Shown here in pieces: positions 28,533 to 37,654 of a stretch of 46,739 nt of DNA. The stretch is from Candidatus Methylacidithermus pantelleriae (lineage in GTDB: Bacteria > Verrucomicrobiota > Verrucomicrobiia > Methylacidiphilales > Methylacidiphilaceae), in contig NZ_CAJNOB010000008.1 of assembly GCF_905250085.1 (NCBI RefSeq), forward strand, positions 1 through 46,739, read 5' to 3'. Position 1 is the first letter of the stretch. Each line of letters starts with the position of its first letter. A program made the position numbers and the translations under genes. Under the pieces are notes generated by a model. The model had not been told where the DNA came from. It saw only the letters and a list, made by a program, of their open reading frames with translations, and did no database searches.

Positions 28533-29803
28533 GATTGCCCTCCCTTTTTACTAGCTCTCTTCCCAGTCTTCCGCCGTTTCCCCAGTCGTTCAATGGTATC
28601 GCAAAATGCTTCTAACATTTTCTCCTTCTCCCAGTGGGCGTAAGCATAGAGCGCACCATTCTTTCCCGCCTCTTCGACCATAGCTGCGTTTTGCCTCAGT
28701 TCCCTCACCTTTGAGACGAGCGTTTCGCCCCTTTCCGGCTCCACGACCCAACCGCCGCCCGATTCCCTTAGAACACGAGCCACCTCACTTTCATCATTGA
28801 CAGACGCAACAATCGGCTTCCCTGCACCCATAAGCACCCGTGTCTTGGACGGAAACACGAAATCTAATACCTCCCTGCGCTGGCAAATGAGACAGACATC
28901 AGCGGCTGATAAAAACTCATAAAATCGTCTTCGCGGCAAAACGGGGTAGAATCGCACGTTTGTCAAGCCAAGCGTTTGGGCTTTTCGTTCCAGCGCTCTT
29001 CGAGCGGCTCCATCCCCCACCAGAACCCAAAGGCTCGGGTCGATTTGTTCATCTTGCTGCGCCGCCGTTAAAACGACGTCCAGGCCCTGCTTAACACCCA
29101 TATTGCCCACATGCATTACAACAAATCGCCCGCCCCACCCTTCCTGCTTGCGAACCTGGAGTCCCCTTTCCCTAGAAACCGAACGACGAAGTTCCGGATC
29201 TAACCAATCCGAAAAAACTCCGAGCCGCTCCTCACTAATCCCTTTCCTCGCAATCCGGTCTTTCATCCCTTTACTCACACTCGACACAAGCGCCGCTTCT
29301 CGGTAGCACGCCAATGCAATCCTCTCCAAAACTTCTACGAACCTTCTTGAGCCGAGCATTCCCAGTTCTTTTGCCGTGTCTGGCTGAAGATCCGTCACGT
29401 GCAATACATATGGCACTCCCCACAGCCTGCTCAGACTTTTGGCTAGCATAGCCAGGATCAGCGGCGGGGAAATCACAAAAAGAAGATCTGGCCTTCCGGC
29501 TCCCAACATACCAAGCGCCGCCATGATCCCAAACGAAGTTTCATGCAAGATTCGTTTCACCGTTGTCGGATCTCCCGGAACATATAATGGCACGCGGAGG
29601 ATAGTAACTCCATTGCGCGATTCACGATAACATATTCCTGCTTTATACGGAGGTTGAATGCGCCAGTAAGGATAGTAGGGCGGGGCGGTCACTATGAACA
29701 CTTCATGCCCTCTCGCCGCAAGATATTCGCACTTTCCAACCGTATAGGGCGCAATTCCTGTTTCCTCCGGCCAGTAATTAATCCCAAGAAAAACGATCTT
29801 CAC
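28529..29803 (-). CDS. WcaI-like family 4 glycosyltransferase
   Basis: About 424 residues, close in plan to colanic-acid glycosyltransferase WcaI (about 407). The N-terminus reads VKIVFLGINYWPEETGIAPY, followed by GHEVFIVTAPPYYPYW and RVPLYVPGDPTTVKRILHE, all typical of this subgroup. VLHVTDLQPDTAKELGM and VVMHVGNMGVKQGLDVVLTA belong to the two Rossmann domains, and KTRVLMGAGKPIVASV is the donor-side C-terminal block. A longer frame with ATG at 29860 exists, but the GTG at 29803 has GGGAG eight bases upstream and gives the family's normal N-terminus. Its stop overlaps the start of the epimerase gene by four bases. The WcaI family transfers a sugar in an exopolysaccharide unit; which one here is not known. 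Confidence 0.92.
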   Translation of the reverse strand: MKIVFLGINYWPEETGIAPYTVGKCEYLAARGHEVFIVTAPPYYPYWRIQPPYKAGICYRESRNGVTILRVPLYVPGDPTTVKRILHETSFGIMAALGMLGAGRPDLLFVISPPLILAMLAKSLSRLWGVPYVLHVTDLQPDTAKELGMLGSRRFVEVLERIALACYREAALVSSVSKGMKDRIARKGISEERLGVFSDWLDPELRRSVSRERGLQVRKQEGWGGRFVVMHVGNMGVKQGLDVVLTAAQQDEQIDPSLWVLVGDGAARRALERKAQTLGLTNVRFYPVLPRRRFYEFLSAADVCLICQRREVLDFVFPSKTRVLMGAGKPIVASVNDESEVARVLRESGGGWVVEPERGETLVSKVRELRQNAAMVEEAGKNGALYAYAHWEKEKMLEAFCDTIERLGKRRKTGKRASKKGGQS

Positions 29804-29811
29804 CAGCCACG

Positions 29812-29816
29812 CTCCC
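29812..29816 (-). promoter_or_regulatory. Ribosome binding site deciding a GTG start
   Basis: GGGAG on the minus strand, eight bases before the GTG at 29803. It favours the 424-residue form of the WcaI-like glycosyltransferase over the longer frame from 29860. Confidence 0.55.
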
Positions 29817-29909
29817 ACCAGCGGCTCAGTGTACTTCTGGATCTTGTAACAAAAGCGCACAACCCGGGTCCCGCTTTGAAAACCTTCCTTCCCAAGGGTG
29901 TCGCACTAA

Positions 29910-30737
29910 TTAGGTTACCTGAAAAAAAAGCCGGTTCTGGAGAAAGTTTCCCGCGGGAAAGTGTGGTTCAGACACTCCCCACTCTGCATCGGCAAACCCA
30001 CTTTCAACAATTTTATGCCAAAGATACTTCGAACTCGTACCAGCCGCTACAAGACAACTTTCGTTAAACTCACAGATGACTGCTTTGATCCTCTTCTGAC
30101 GGATAAGTCTCTGGGCTCCCTCCCACGCTTGCTGCTCGCTTCCCTCAATATCCAGCTTTAAAAGGTGGATAACCTCAATCCCGCATTCCTCCGCGATGTC
30201 GTCCAGCGGCCGCACCGGGACTTTCGAAACAAACGTTTCGCCACGAAAAAAACTTGGAGCGTAATTGGTATCATCATCTAAAAACAAGCTAGCTTCGCCT
30301 CGCTTGCTACCTACGGCAACTGGGAGCGGATGGATCCATGATAGATCATTTTTGCTCACCCACTTCGACAGTTTCTCAAAAAGCGTAGGGGCAGGTTCGA
30401 TAGCAATGACCCGGCCTTGGCGACCCACCGTCTTAGCCGCAGCTAACGAAAAAAATCCCACGTGCGCTCCCACGTCCACAAAAGTGTCTCCAGGTCGTAA
30501 GATGGCCTTAAGCCAGCCCAACTCTTCGATCCCGTAGACACCATAGAAAATCCACCGCTGCACAAACTCACTAAGGTCAAGTTCTATCCATGAGCCAAAA
30601 ATTCTTTCGCAAACGATTCCACGCCTCCCGACCAGCCGGTCTAGCACGCGCACCTTCCCCCTGAATTGAAGACCACGGAGCCCTCGCACAATGGTTCTGG
30701 CCCAAACCGGGGGACTCTTATCCAGTACCTCCCGCAT
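29910..30737 (-). CDS. FkbM-family methyltransferase (third of three)
   Basis: About 275 residues. Motif I is TFVDVGAHVGFFSLAAAKTV (85-104), followed by VIAIEPAPTLFEKLSKWV, then LLKLDIEGSEQQAWEGAQRL near residue 200 and AVICEFNESC, the standard FkbM order. The frame extends to a TTG at 30785, but the ATG at 30737 has a perfect AGGAGG seven bases upstream. About 105 bases separate it from the WcaI-like gene, so it probably heads the operon that continues with WcaI-like, epimerase and polymerase. It likely O-methylates a sugar in the same repeat unit; this is inferred. Confidence 0.93.
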   Translation of the reverse strand: MREVLDKSPPVWARTIVRGLRGLQFRGKVRVLDRLVGRRGIVCERIFGSWIELDLSEFVQRWIFYGVYGIEELGWLKAILRPGDTFVDVGAHVGFFSLAAAKTVGRQGRVIAIEPAPTLFEKLSKWVSKNDLSWIHPLPVAVGSKRGEASLFLDDDTNYAPSFFRGETFVSKVPVRPLDDIAEECGIEVIHLLKLDIEGSEQQAWEGAQRLIRQKRIKAVICEFNESCLVAAGTSSKYLWHKIVESGFADAEWGVSEPHFPAGNFLQNRLFFQVT

Positions 30738-30744
30738 GCGACGG

Positions 30745-30750
30745 CCTCCT
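30745..30750 (-). promoter_or_regulatory. Ribosome binding site deciding a start
   Basis: A full AGGAGG on the minus strand, seven bases from the ATG at 30737. It settles the start of the FkbM gene and marks the 5' end of the 30.7-26.0 kb gene run. Confidence 0.7.
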
Positions 30751-32432
30751 AATCTGCCATACGAACCCAGGGCCTCCCCTCCCAATCACCCGCCTTCTCG
30801 CCTTGGTTGCGATCGTTCTTCACCCACTGCAACCGCTCATCGTGCCTCGTGGCACAACGAGTAGTTCCAATTCGACGGGCGGTTCTGGGCAGACGCAGGA
30901 AGAGAAGGATCAAAGACGGTAAGAAAAGGCTGGTCGAGCCTACTGCTACCAATAGAGGGAATGAGCCGTGAACTTGTCACCTTCGCTTAGGACAAGGTCA
31001 TTTCTTGGCAATACCTACACGGAAAAGGTGCGGGTAAACATTAGGAATGCGTTTCCACAAACGTTGGACCCTGTACGCAAAACAGGCACACTGGCACGGG
31101 TCCTCTATCTTGGAATCTTTCCTGATCCGGAAACTTCGAAAAACCTATGACAGGATACATCCCTACCGAAGACCCGTTCGCCTGTTTGGCTCACGCCGTA
31201 CGTAGAGACCGTCGGGCTTCCGTACCAGAAAGCGTCTCCAACAAGCTCAAACGCACCCTTGGCCTCTCAAAACCGGCAATCCTCGGGATCGAGTCCCCAG
31301 CCTGGCCTCCGTTCCAAGCGTTCCCACCTTATAGAAGAGCCAACCCCAAGTCGTCCCCCTTTGCACGACCTCGATGGGCTCCCCATCCGTGAACGACGGC
31401 TATCGACCAGCTTTGGCGCCCAACCGACGTAGCGGCCCGGGGACCACTTCGATGCGAGGTTGCCGCGTGTTCTATACTCCCCAGCACAAACACCCAGCCA
31501 AGCCGAACGTACGCAACCACTTGCTCGTCCAAGCACAGTCCACTAAACCATTGTAACTTTCTTCCCAAACTTCCGTTTTTCTTCCCCGCCTAAGGCAGCT
31601 CACAAACATCCTTCAGGCGCATGCCATCGTTGTGTCTCCTTCGTCGTGTCCCGGTTATTCCTCGGAACCACTCTCTGGCTTTTGCCCTCACCACCTTCTC
31701 GGACTCTCTTTCCTTCTCTCCTATCCCTTTGCGTTCGTCTTTTCTTTGGCCTTCCATCTAACTTCCACTTCGCATCCTCTTTACTTCTCCTCTAAGTCCG
31801 CTCGACACCCACCCCTCTTCAGGTAACCGTACAACACTTTCATCTCCTTTTCGTTTCCGCCACTGTTCTTTTCTCATGAGAGTTTCTTGTGATCTTTCGC
31901 CAAAAGCCTCTTCACTCATCGGGTAGGTCCATTCCCCTCTCTTGCTTGCATAGGTGTACATTGTAGTCGCATCTACACTCCCGTGTTATCTTCCTAAACC
32001 CCCATTTCCCACGCCAACTTCCTCAGTTCCCAAAAAAGACTTCCCATCCGCCTCCCACATATCCCTCCTCAACCGTCACATTGTCTTCATGATCTAGATG
32101 AGTCTTCTCGCAAAGAAACCACCATGCCACAGTATCGGTTTCGCGTCCCGGTGGCTCGAAACACCCCTGGATCCCCAGTAAGTGGCATACCAACAATATG
32201 ACGCAGGGTAGATCCTTAAGCGTCCCCTGCCCCCAGTACGTTTTCCCGAAACTTCCGAAAAGTCTGCCCCTCCCCACCTAAGCCCCAACGCACCCCATCA
32301 TCCTCCGCCACTGACCGGCGCAAAGCATTGCCAAAAGCGTCGGTCCCGCCCGACCAGGGCGCATAAATGATTATGACACCATCATCCCTCGATCAGTTTC
32401 ACAGAAAACATCCGACCGGCTTCCAACGTCTC
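30751..32432. other. 1.7 kb gene-free stretch
   Basis: No gene can be supported. Minus-strand pieces around 31568-31270 (e.g. DEQVVAYVRLGWVFVLGSIE) look protein-like but are broken and not recognised. The plus strand from about 31640 to 31850 is a strong polypyrimidine tract (about 50 pyrimidines of 60 in 31681-31740). It probably includes the promoter of the FkbM operon, but no convincing promoter elements could be assigned. Confidence 0.4.
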
Positions 32433-33410
32433 TCAGTATTGAAAAGACCCAAGACCCTTTTTACGTTCGCGCTGCGGCGTTTCCGAAGACACCTTTTTCG
32501 GCAAGCGTTCTTCCCCCTGGCTATACAACCCTTCGACCGACTTTGTCCTGCGAGCCCAAAGGGCAAAGCGGTTCACTAAACCCAGAGATTCTCCCACACG
32601 CTGTTCCCATTTCCCTGGCGTACTAAAGTACCGGTACATCTCCCACTCAAATCCGCTGCGTTCTAAGATTGTCACAATCTTCTCCTCATCGACCCCCCAC
32701 CGGACTCCATGGTACTCTACCCAATCCTCTGGTGTGTCACGAAAGATCCCACACTTCCGCCGCAACCACCGAAACGCTCCCCCCACCGGGTCCGGCTGAC
32801 TGACCCGCCACATCGCGTAGAGAAGGTCGTCCATTATCGTACTCGTCCAACCCAGCCTCGGACGCCACAAGGGGTCCTCAAAGGTTATGACTTGCCCTCC
32901 CTTCCCTACCAGACCGAGGAAGCTCTCTACGAGCAAAAGGTAATCTGGAACATGATGTAGAAAAGCACTGACTGCTACGACATCATACGTCTTTTGGAGC
33001 TCCTTCAGTCGCACAACCCACTCGCTTGCGTCTCCTTCGATCAGTGTTAACCTTTCCTGAAAGCGTTTGCACCTTTCTCCAAGTTGTTCCAATCGCCGTT
33101 GACTTATGTCAATAGCCGTCACCCGAGCGCCCCTTTCTAACCAGCTAAGCGTCATCGAACCCTCACCTGCACCAAGATCCAATAACTCCCAGTCGTTTCT
33201 TTTCTTTTCCGGCAGGTGAGCTTGGACCCTTTGCCACAACGCCAACCATACTCGCTTCGGACCCTCTTGGCGAATGTGAAACGCGCCTACAATATACCTC
33301 TCACGGTCCAGCCTCTCATAGGCCTCCCGGTTGGCTTTGGCTACTTTTTCGGCGACCTTCACGTTTTCTCTTTCTCCGCCCTTCTCGTAGCACTCACTCC
33401 TTTCTGTCAT
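32433..33410 (-). CDS. Class I SAM-dependent methyltransferase
   Basis: A 325-residue protein. Motif I is LLDLGAGEGSMTLSWLERG (76-94), VTAIDIS with acidic D101, LIEGDASEWV, and YDVVAVSAFLHHVPDYLLLV, the HHVPD segment typical of Methyltransf_11/25 enzymes. A C-terminal extension of about 125 residues (from PLWRPRLGW on) is longer than the basic fold and may hold the acceptor site. The ATG at 33410 has only a weak purine stretch before it. It follows the family-2 glycosyltransferase by 36 bases and closes the 36.3-32.4 kb gene run. Acceptor unknown. Confidence 0.88.
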   Translation of the reverse strand: MTERSECYEKGGERENVKVAEKVAKANREAYERLDRERYIVGAFHIRQEGPKRVWLALWQRVQAHLPEKKRNDWELLDLGAGEGSMTLSWLERGARVTAIDISQRRLEQLGERCKRFQERLTLIEGDASEWVVRLKELQKTYDVVAVSAFLHHVPDYLLLVESFLGLVGKGGQVITFEDPLWRPRLGWTSTIMDDLLYAMWRVSQPDPVGGAFRWLRRKCGIFRDTPEDWVEYHGVRWGVDEEKIVTILERSGFEWEMYRYFSTPGKWEQRVGESLGLVNRFALWARRTKSVEGLYSQGEERLPKKVSSETPQRERKKGLGSFQY

Positions 33411-33446
33411 CTCTTTTATGCCGTCTTTCTAAAACACCGATCTTCT

Positions 33447-34388
33447 TCAGCGCGATCCTATCTTCTCTTCGACAGCCGCAACGCTCAGTTCCTCTTTTCC
33501 CACTCTATCTCTCTGTACGTTCCCACCCAACGACCACTCATACAGTTTCCCATGCACAATCAAAATGTAAAAGGCGCGCAAAAGGCAAGCAAGGAGCCCA
33601 GCCTTGCCCTCCAGGATCCCTAATCGAAAAAGATAGTGGTAGACAAACCACCAAAGCGGTTCTCCTGGAAGCCGAATCGCCACAAGCTTCCAAAACCTCC
33701 GTACCTCTTGGCAATTCCCCATAACGTTCGGCTTGATTCGTTCCAGTCCGTACTGGCCCGATTGCCGGTATCGTTGCCTTACTTTGGCCTCCCATGCAGC
33801 GTACCGCAAATGTCGTTCTACATAAGCGTCCAATCCCTTCCAGTCATCATGAACCAAAGGGACCAAAAGCCTCCCCACCATCCCGTCCACCACCAGTCTC
33901 TCATGCACCTCTACATCCATCCCGCTCGGATCATCTTCAAGCAGCCTCTCGAATCGCGCCTTCCCTCTTCGAAAAAGAACCACCGCTTGAAAAGAAAAAC
34001 CACCAAACCGAAAACGCTTTCCTAAGAAGTGAAATTCTTTTTTCGCAGCAAACGCCACGTATCGCCCTGGGTACCGGACGCGGTACGAGATTTCTAGCCA
34101 TAGCTCATGAGTCACAATCTCGTCCGCATCTACCAGAAGAACCCAATCGGTCTTAATATCGCCGTGATCGAGAACCCACTGTCGCTTCTTTGGATATCCA
34201 CCTTGATAAACAAACGTCACCACCTCGGCACCCAGTCTTTGAGCTAACTCCGGGGTTCCATCCGTACTTTGCGAGTCAACAACAAGAACCCGCTGCGCAG
34301 GTTCGAGACTCCGCAAGCATTTTTCGATGTTCGCCGCCTCGTTTCGGGACGGCACAACCACCGTCACTGGCACACTTCTTTTCTCCAT
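33447..34388 (-). CDS. Family 2 glycosyltransferase (WaaE/KdtX-like)
   Basis: A 313-residue GT-A enzyme. It begins with VTVVVPSRNEAANIEKCLRS (8-27), then VLVVDSQSTDGTPELAQRLG (34-53), GGYPKKRQWVLDH (63-75) and DWVLLVDADEIV (81-92), where DADE is the metal/nucleotide site. The N-E-x-x-N-I, DS.STDGT and KR.W.L series is typical of the WaaE-like glucosyltransferase subgroup acting on lipopolysaccharide cores and related glycans. A weakly hydrophobic C-terminal segment could touch the membrane. It lies 18 bases after the acetyltransferase gene, consistent with one operon. Donor sugar unknown. Confidence 0.92.
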   Translation of the reverse strand: MEKRSVPVTVVVPSRNEAANIEKCLRSLEPAQRVLVVDSQSTDGTPELAQRLGAEVVTFVYQGGYPKKRQWVLDHGDIKTDWVLLVDADEIVTHELWLEISYRVRYPGRYVAFAAKKEFHFLGKRFRFGGFSFQAVVLFRRGKARFERLLEDDPSGMDVEVHERLVVDGMVGRLLVPLVHDDWKGLDAYVERHLRYAAWEAKVRQRYRQSGQYGLERIKPNVMGNCQEVRRFWKLVAIRLPGEPLWWFVYHYLFRLGILEGKAGLLACLLRAFYILIVHGKLYEWSLGGNVQRDRVGKEELSVAAVEEKIGSR

Positions 34389-34406
34389 TCCTTCTCGCCG
34401 CTCCCG

Positions 34407-34982
34407 CTAGGCGATAACCCTAACTCTCTTCTTAGCTGGACGCGCAGGGACACCCACATACACTGTCCAGGGATCCAGGTGTTTCGTAGCAACGGATCCC
34501 AAACCTAGCACCGCTCCTTCTCCCACCTTAACTCCTGGTAAAATGCATGCCTTGGCGCAAATCCACGAGTAGGCACCCAGCTCGACCGGAGCCGTCACAA
34601 TCGGAAAATCTTTTCTATTATAATCATGCGAAGCAGTGCAAACGTATGCGTACTCGGAAATGATGGCATGGCTTCTCACAATCACCCAATCTGCATTATA
34701 AATCACGGCTTCGTCTCCTATGCACGAAACCTCCTCACAGATCAGTCGCCAAGGCGCCCAAATTTTCGCCCTTGGATAAATCCTCGCGCTCGGCGCAACC
34801 TTCGCCCCAAAAATGCGCAGTAAGAACCTCCGCCAACCGTGTGATATCCGAGGCGACGTCTGAAAAAACAAAGCGTATACGATACCCCAAGCTAGACGCG
34901 TTGCCCGATGCCAGAAAGGGTAGTATGCTTCTAGGTATGGATCCCAACATCGGTGGGAGTTAACCAAATCGGCTTCACTCAC
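34407..34982 (-). CDS. WcaF-like acetyltransferase (left-handed beta-helix)
   Basis: About 191 residues, near the size of colanic-acid acetyltransferase WcaF (182). The order of features fits: an N-terminal amphipathic part with FQTSPRISHGWRRFLLRIFG, then hexapeptide repeats (IYPRAKIWAPWRLICEEVSC, IGDEAVIYNADWVIV, SHAIISEYAYVCTASHDY, GAYSWICAKACILPGVKVGE) and the closing AVLGLGSVATK...VYVGVPARPAK. The SHDYN segment holds the catalytic His region of the family. A GTG at 34982 overlaps the stop of the upstream glycosyltransferase as GTGA; a GTG at 35006 is the alternative. It probably O-acetylates a sugar, using acetyl-CoA. Confidence 0.9.
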   Translation of the reverse strand: MSEADLVNSHRCWDPYLEAYYPFWHRATRLAWGIVYALFFQTSPRISHGWRRFLLRIFGAKVAPSARIYPRAKIWAPWRLICEEVSCIGDEAVIYNADWVIVRSHAIISEYAYVCTASHDYNRKDFPIVTAPVELGAYSWICAKACILPGVKVGEGAVLGLGSVATKHLDPWTVYVGVPARPAKKRVRVIA

Positions 34983-36313
34983 GTTCTCACAACCACTGTT
35001 GGGCACAACGTCTTACCATTGGATTTCCCATTCCCCGTAAGCCCGCGAACGATTCCAAGGAGAAACTCAGCTGCCCGCCTAATCCAGAAACGATTTTCGA
35101 AGCACCTCCTGGCCTTTTCCGCATATTGGACTCGTTTCACCTGAGGAATTTGGATCCACGCTTGCAGCGAACCAGTAAGAGACCGCAACTCGTCGTCGCA
35201 CACCATCCCTGCGCCATCGCTTTCGATTTCTCTCCAAATGTTGATGCTTTTTGTGATGAGTACCGGCACGCCGCAGGCAAGAGCCTCGGCTACGACGCGG
35301 CCAAAGTTTTCTTGATGGGAAGGAAGAACGAGAAGCTCACTCGCACGGATCGCCCGCCACTTCCATTCTCCATACAACGGTCCTGCCCACACGATTCTGT
35401 CCCCAACTCGCTTGTCTTTGGCAAAACGTTCGAGGAAATTTCGCCAGCCTCCTTCATCGGGACCAACGAAAAGAAGCCAAACATTGGGATCAAGATGTCG
35501 AACTTGGGAAAAAGCTTCGATCAAAAGATCGCAACCCTTCTTTGGGTGAATCCTACCCAGAAATAACCAAATTTTTTTCTCCTTGAGGTTCGGAAATTTT
35601 TGAGCGAATGCTGCAGCGTCGCCTGCTTTTGCTGGGCCAGGGTCGGGTACGCCATAGGGAATCACAAGATCCCTCCAACCATTATATCCAAAAGACTCGC
35701 GGCCCAGTCTGCGCTCCTCTTCACACGTAAAAAGCACCCCGGAGGCTTCCCGAAGGATTCTCGCCTCGAAAAGATGCCAGTAAACCCATTTTTTCAAATG
35801 TTTGGCCGGATACGCCTTCCGAAACCAAGGGTCAAGCATGCCATGAGGATAGACAAAATATGGAACGCGCTTCCGCAGACCTAGCCAAGTACCCAGCATC
35901 CAATAGCCCCACAGACCGTGGATGAAAACAGCGTCATAGTTTGGTGCCTTTGCCCTTACCCATGACACTAAATTCCCTGTATACCGATACTTTCCTAGAG
36001 CAGGCCCAAGCTGATAAACGGTCAACCCAGCCCCCGTGCCCCAATCAGCCCCTGGGCGATCCAGTGTTAGGATCTCCGCGTCCACGCCGAGAGAGCGAAA
36101 CTCTCGTGCCATGGCCACGCACGCCTCCGGAGGGCCTCCTCCCGAGGGGTCCAGTGACCCAATAACAGAAAGAATCCTTGGAAACCTCAACTCACCATCT
36201 CTCTCAGCATGCCGATGAGGGCCTTTTTCTGTTCCCGACAAGAGCCCGTGCCGCAGCCCCAGTAGGTCTGTTACCTCGGAATCATCCAGGACACAGGTTC
36301 CTTTAATGCCCAA
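34979..36313 (-). CDS. Family 4 glycosyltransferase (GT-B)
   Basis: A GT-B glycosyltransferase of about 400-444 residues. The glycine loop is SLDPSGGGPPEACVAMAREF, followed by FIHGLWGYWMLGTWLGLRKR and YFVYPHGMLDPWFRKAYPAK, typical of the subgroup with an H-G-L-W and P-H-G-M-L motif. The donor domain has IWLFLGRIHPKKGCDLLIEA and the E-x7-E pair in HQENFGRVVAEALACGVPVL. The frame starts at a TTG (36313), but the first 41 residues are not part of the fold and a TTG at 36190 just before RFPRILSVIGS may be the real start; neither is well supported. Its stop overlaps the acetyltransferase start by four bases, so the two are translationally coupled. Confidence 0.9.
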   Translation of the reverse strand: MGIKGTCVLDDSEVTDLLGLRHGLLSGTEKGPHRHAERDGELRFPRILSVIGSLDPSGGGPPEACVAMAREFRSLGVDAEILTLDRPGADWGTGAGLTVYQLGPALGKYRYTGNLVSWVRAKAPNYDAVFIHGLWGYWMLGTWLGLRKRVPYFVYPHGMLDPWFRKAYPAKHLKKWVYWHLFEARILREASGVLFTCEEERRLGRESFGYNGWRDLVIPYGVPDPGPAKAGDAAAFAQKFPNLKEKKIWLFLGRIHPKKGCDLLIEAFSQVRHLDPNVWLLFVGPDEGGWRNFLERFAKDKRVGDRIVWAGPLYGEWKWRAIRASELLVLPSHQENFGRVVAEALACGVPVLITKSINIWREIESDGAGMVCDDELRSLTGSLQAWIQIPQVKRVQYAEKARRCFENRFWIRRAAEFLLGIVRGLTGNGKSNGKTLCPTVVVRT

Positions 36314-36760
36314 CCTCCCACTAACAACCTTTTCCTTGCTCTCATTTTGCTAACAAACTCCCCATAAGAAGGCCAGCCTCACGTGACAGATTCGCAACTA
36401 CTACCACTGGCAGTTCTCTTTTTCGAAAAACTCGGTGTCACTAGCTCTGACCGCAAGAGTTCTCTCTCCGCTCCTACAGCTCACCCTCACGAAGGTCTAC
36501 AGACGGCCCCGCTCCCTGTCGTTGCCTAAAGCACTCTGGGCGCCCTCAAATTCGCGCATCTCCCGAAACCCCCCTTCCGGGCAACCCCGCAGCCCGATCA
36601 GCTGCTGCCTTCTAGCCTAAAAATCCTTCTCGATCCCTCCACGGCTCCTCCCTCTAACACAAGAGCCATGTCCCAGGTCTCAAGCAGTCTTTTTTCGGAA
36701 ACCGCTTCCGTTCTTCTTCCGCTCCGCTTTTTGCCTTTTTTTCCGAAACAACCACTCAAG
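36314..36760. other. Gene-free spacer
   Basis: About 450 bases downstream of the unrecognised 297-residue gene and upstream of the glycosyltransferase run. No frame, repeat or T-tailed hairpin stands out. It must hold the promoter of the 36.3-32.4 kb run if that run is separately transcribed. Confidence 0.4.
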
Positions 36761-37654
36761 TTAAAAGATCTCTGTGTACCCGACGAAACCCTGCAACGTG
36801 AAAGCCGTCACGCCTGGCCCTGGCGTGGCCCCCACGTAGAGATCGATTCCCTCGTCCGGAAACGCAGGCACTGAAATCCATTTCGTGACTCTCCCCGCAA
36901 AAACATTTCCATTCATGTCCATCCCCGGAAACACCGCAACCGGATTGTTCATCGAGTTGGGGAGCGTGGCAGTGGTATTCGAGAAAAATCTCGGTACTCC
37001 CCAGCAGTTGAAGATTGTACATACCGTGCTGTTCAGAGTAAAATCCGTCCCATTGGAGACATCGGCCACATACTGCCATTCCAAACCATCGCCTCCCCCA
37101 AAATTCGTCCGTGCCTCACCAGCATGTCGAACCGTGAAATCCCACGAGCTCATCGAGCCTCCTGTTATTGAAGCCGCCGTAAACATCAATTGCACAATGT
37201 ATCCTTGCGCAAGAGTCCCTGGACCATTCGTATGGATCCTCGTCTGGCTGCGACCCGACGTCCCCGTTAGGCTAAAAGGAGTGTATAAAAGCGTCCCTAA
37301 GATTGGACCCACCGCCGGCCGCTGTTTCAGAAACGAAATGACTGCAACGTTAGGCACGTTCGAAGTGTTGATTTGATGAATAAGAATTTCGATCGTCGTT
37401 CCCAGAAAATAGTTACAAAATACAAAAGTTTTTATACCTGGATCTACCTGGGGATAATACCCTGAGAGATCAAGGAAAACCGTTCCCGCGTCGATGCTGC
37501 TACGGATATCAAAGCGCACGACTCGGTTGCTGTTCCACAAAATCCACGGATAGACATCTTGGACGACAATCGTAACCCGATTTCCTGGCACCAAGTCATT
37601 CGCATCTAGATAAACAGTTACCTGATCCCTGTCTGGTGTGACAACTTGATTCAT
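36761..37654 (-). CDS. Unrecognised 297-residue beta-rich protein
   Basis: I do not recognise this protein. It is 297 residues long, starts at an ATG without a clear ribosome binding site, has no signal peptide or membrane helix, and is rich in Val, Thr, Asn, Gly and aromatic residues with few charges, a composition typical of beta-sandwich proteins. Segments such as VTVYLDANDLVPGNRVTIVV, TVFLDLSGYY and GYIVQLMFTAASITGGSMSS alternate polar and hydrophobic residues. It has four Cys. Compared with neighbours it is poor in Lys and Glu, so it may have a different origin. It is isolated, with about 450 bases below and 940 above. It could be a surface or chain-binding protein, or unrelated cargo; nothing in the sequence decides. 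Confidence 0.75.
   Translation of the reverse strand: MNQVVTPDRDQVTVYLDANDLVPGNRVTIVVQDVYPWILWNSNRVVRFDIRSSIDAGTVFLDLSGYYPQVDPGIKTFVFCNYFLGTTIEILIHQINTSNVPNVAVISFLKQRPAVGPILGTLLYTPFSLTGTSGRSQTRIHTNGPGTLAQGYIVQLMFTAASITGGSMSSWDFTVRHAGEARTNFGGGDGLEWQYVADVSNGTDFTLNSTVCTIFNCWGVPRFFSNTTATLPNSMNNPVAVFPGMDMNGNVFAGRVTKWISVPAFPDEGIDLYVGATPGPGVTAFTLQGFVGYTEIF

Noticed and set aside
18108-31132. Shared 14-base word (GGAATCTTTCCTGA) near 18.11 and 31.12 kb as a sign of an IS copy in the 30.8-32.4 kb gap
   Set aside because: The flanking translations do not match each other, and no IS256 blocks are found in that gap; a chance match is likely.
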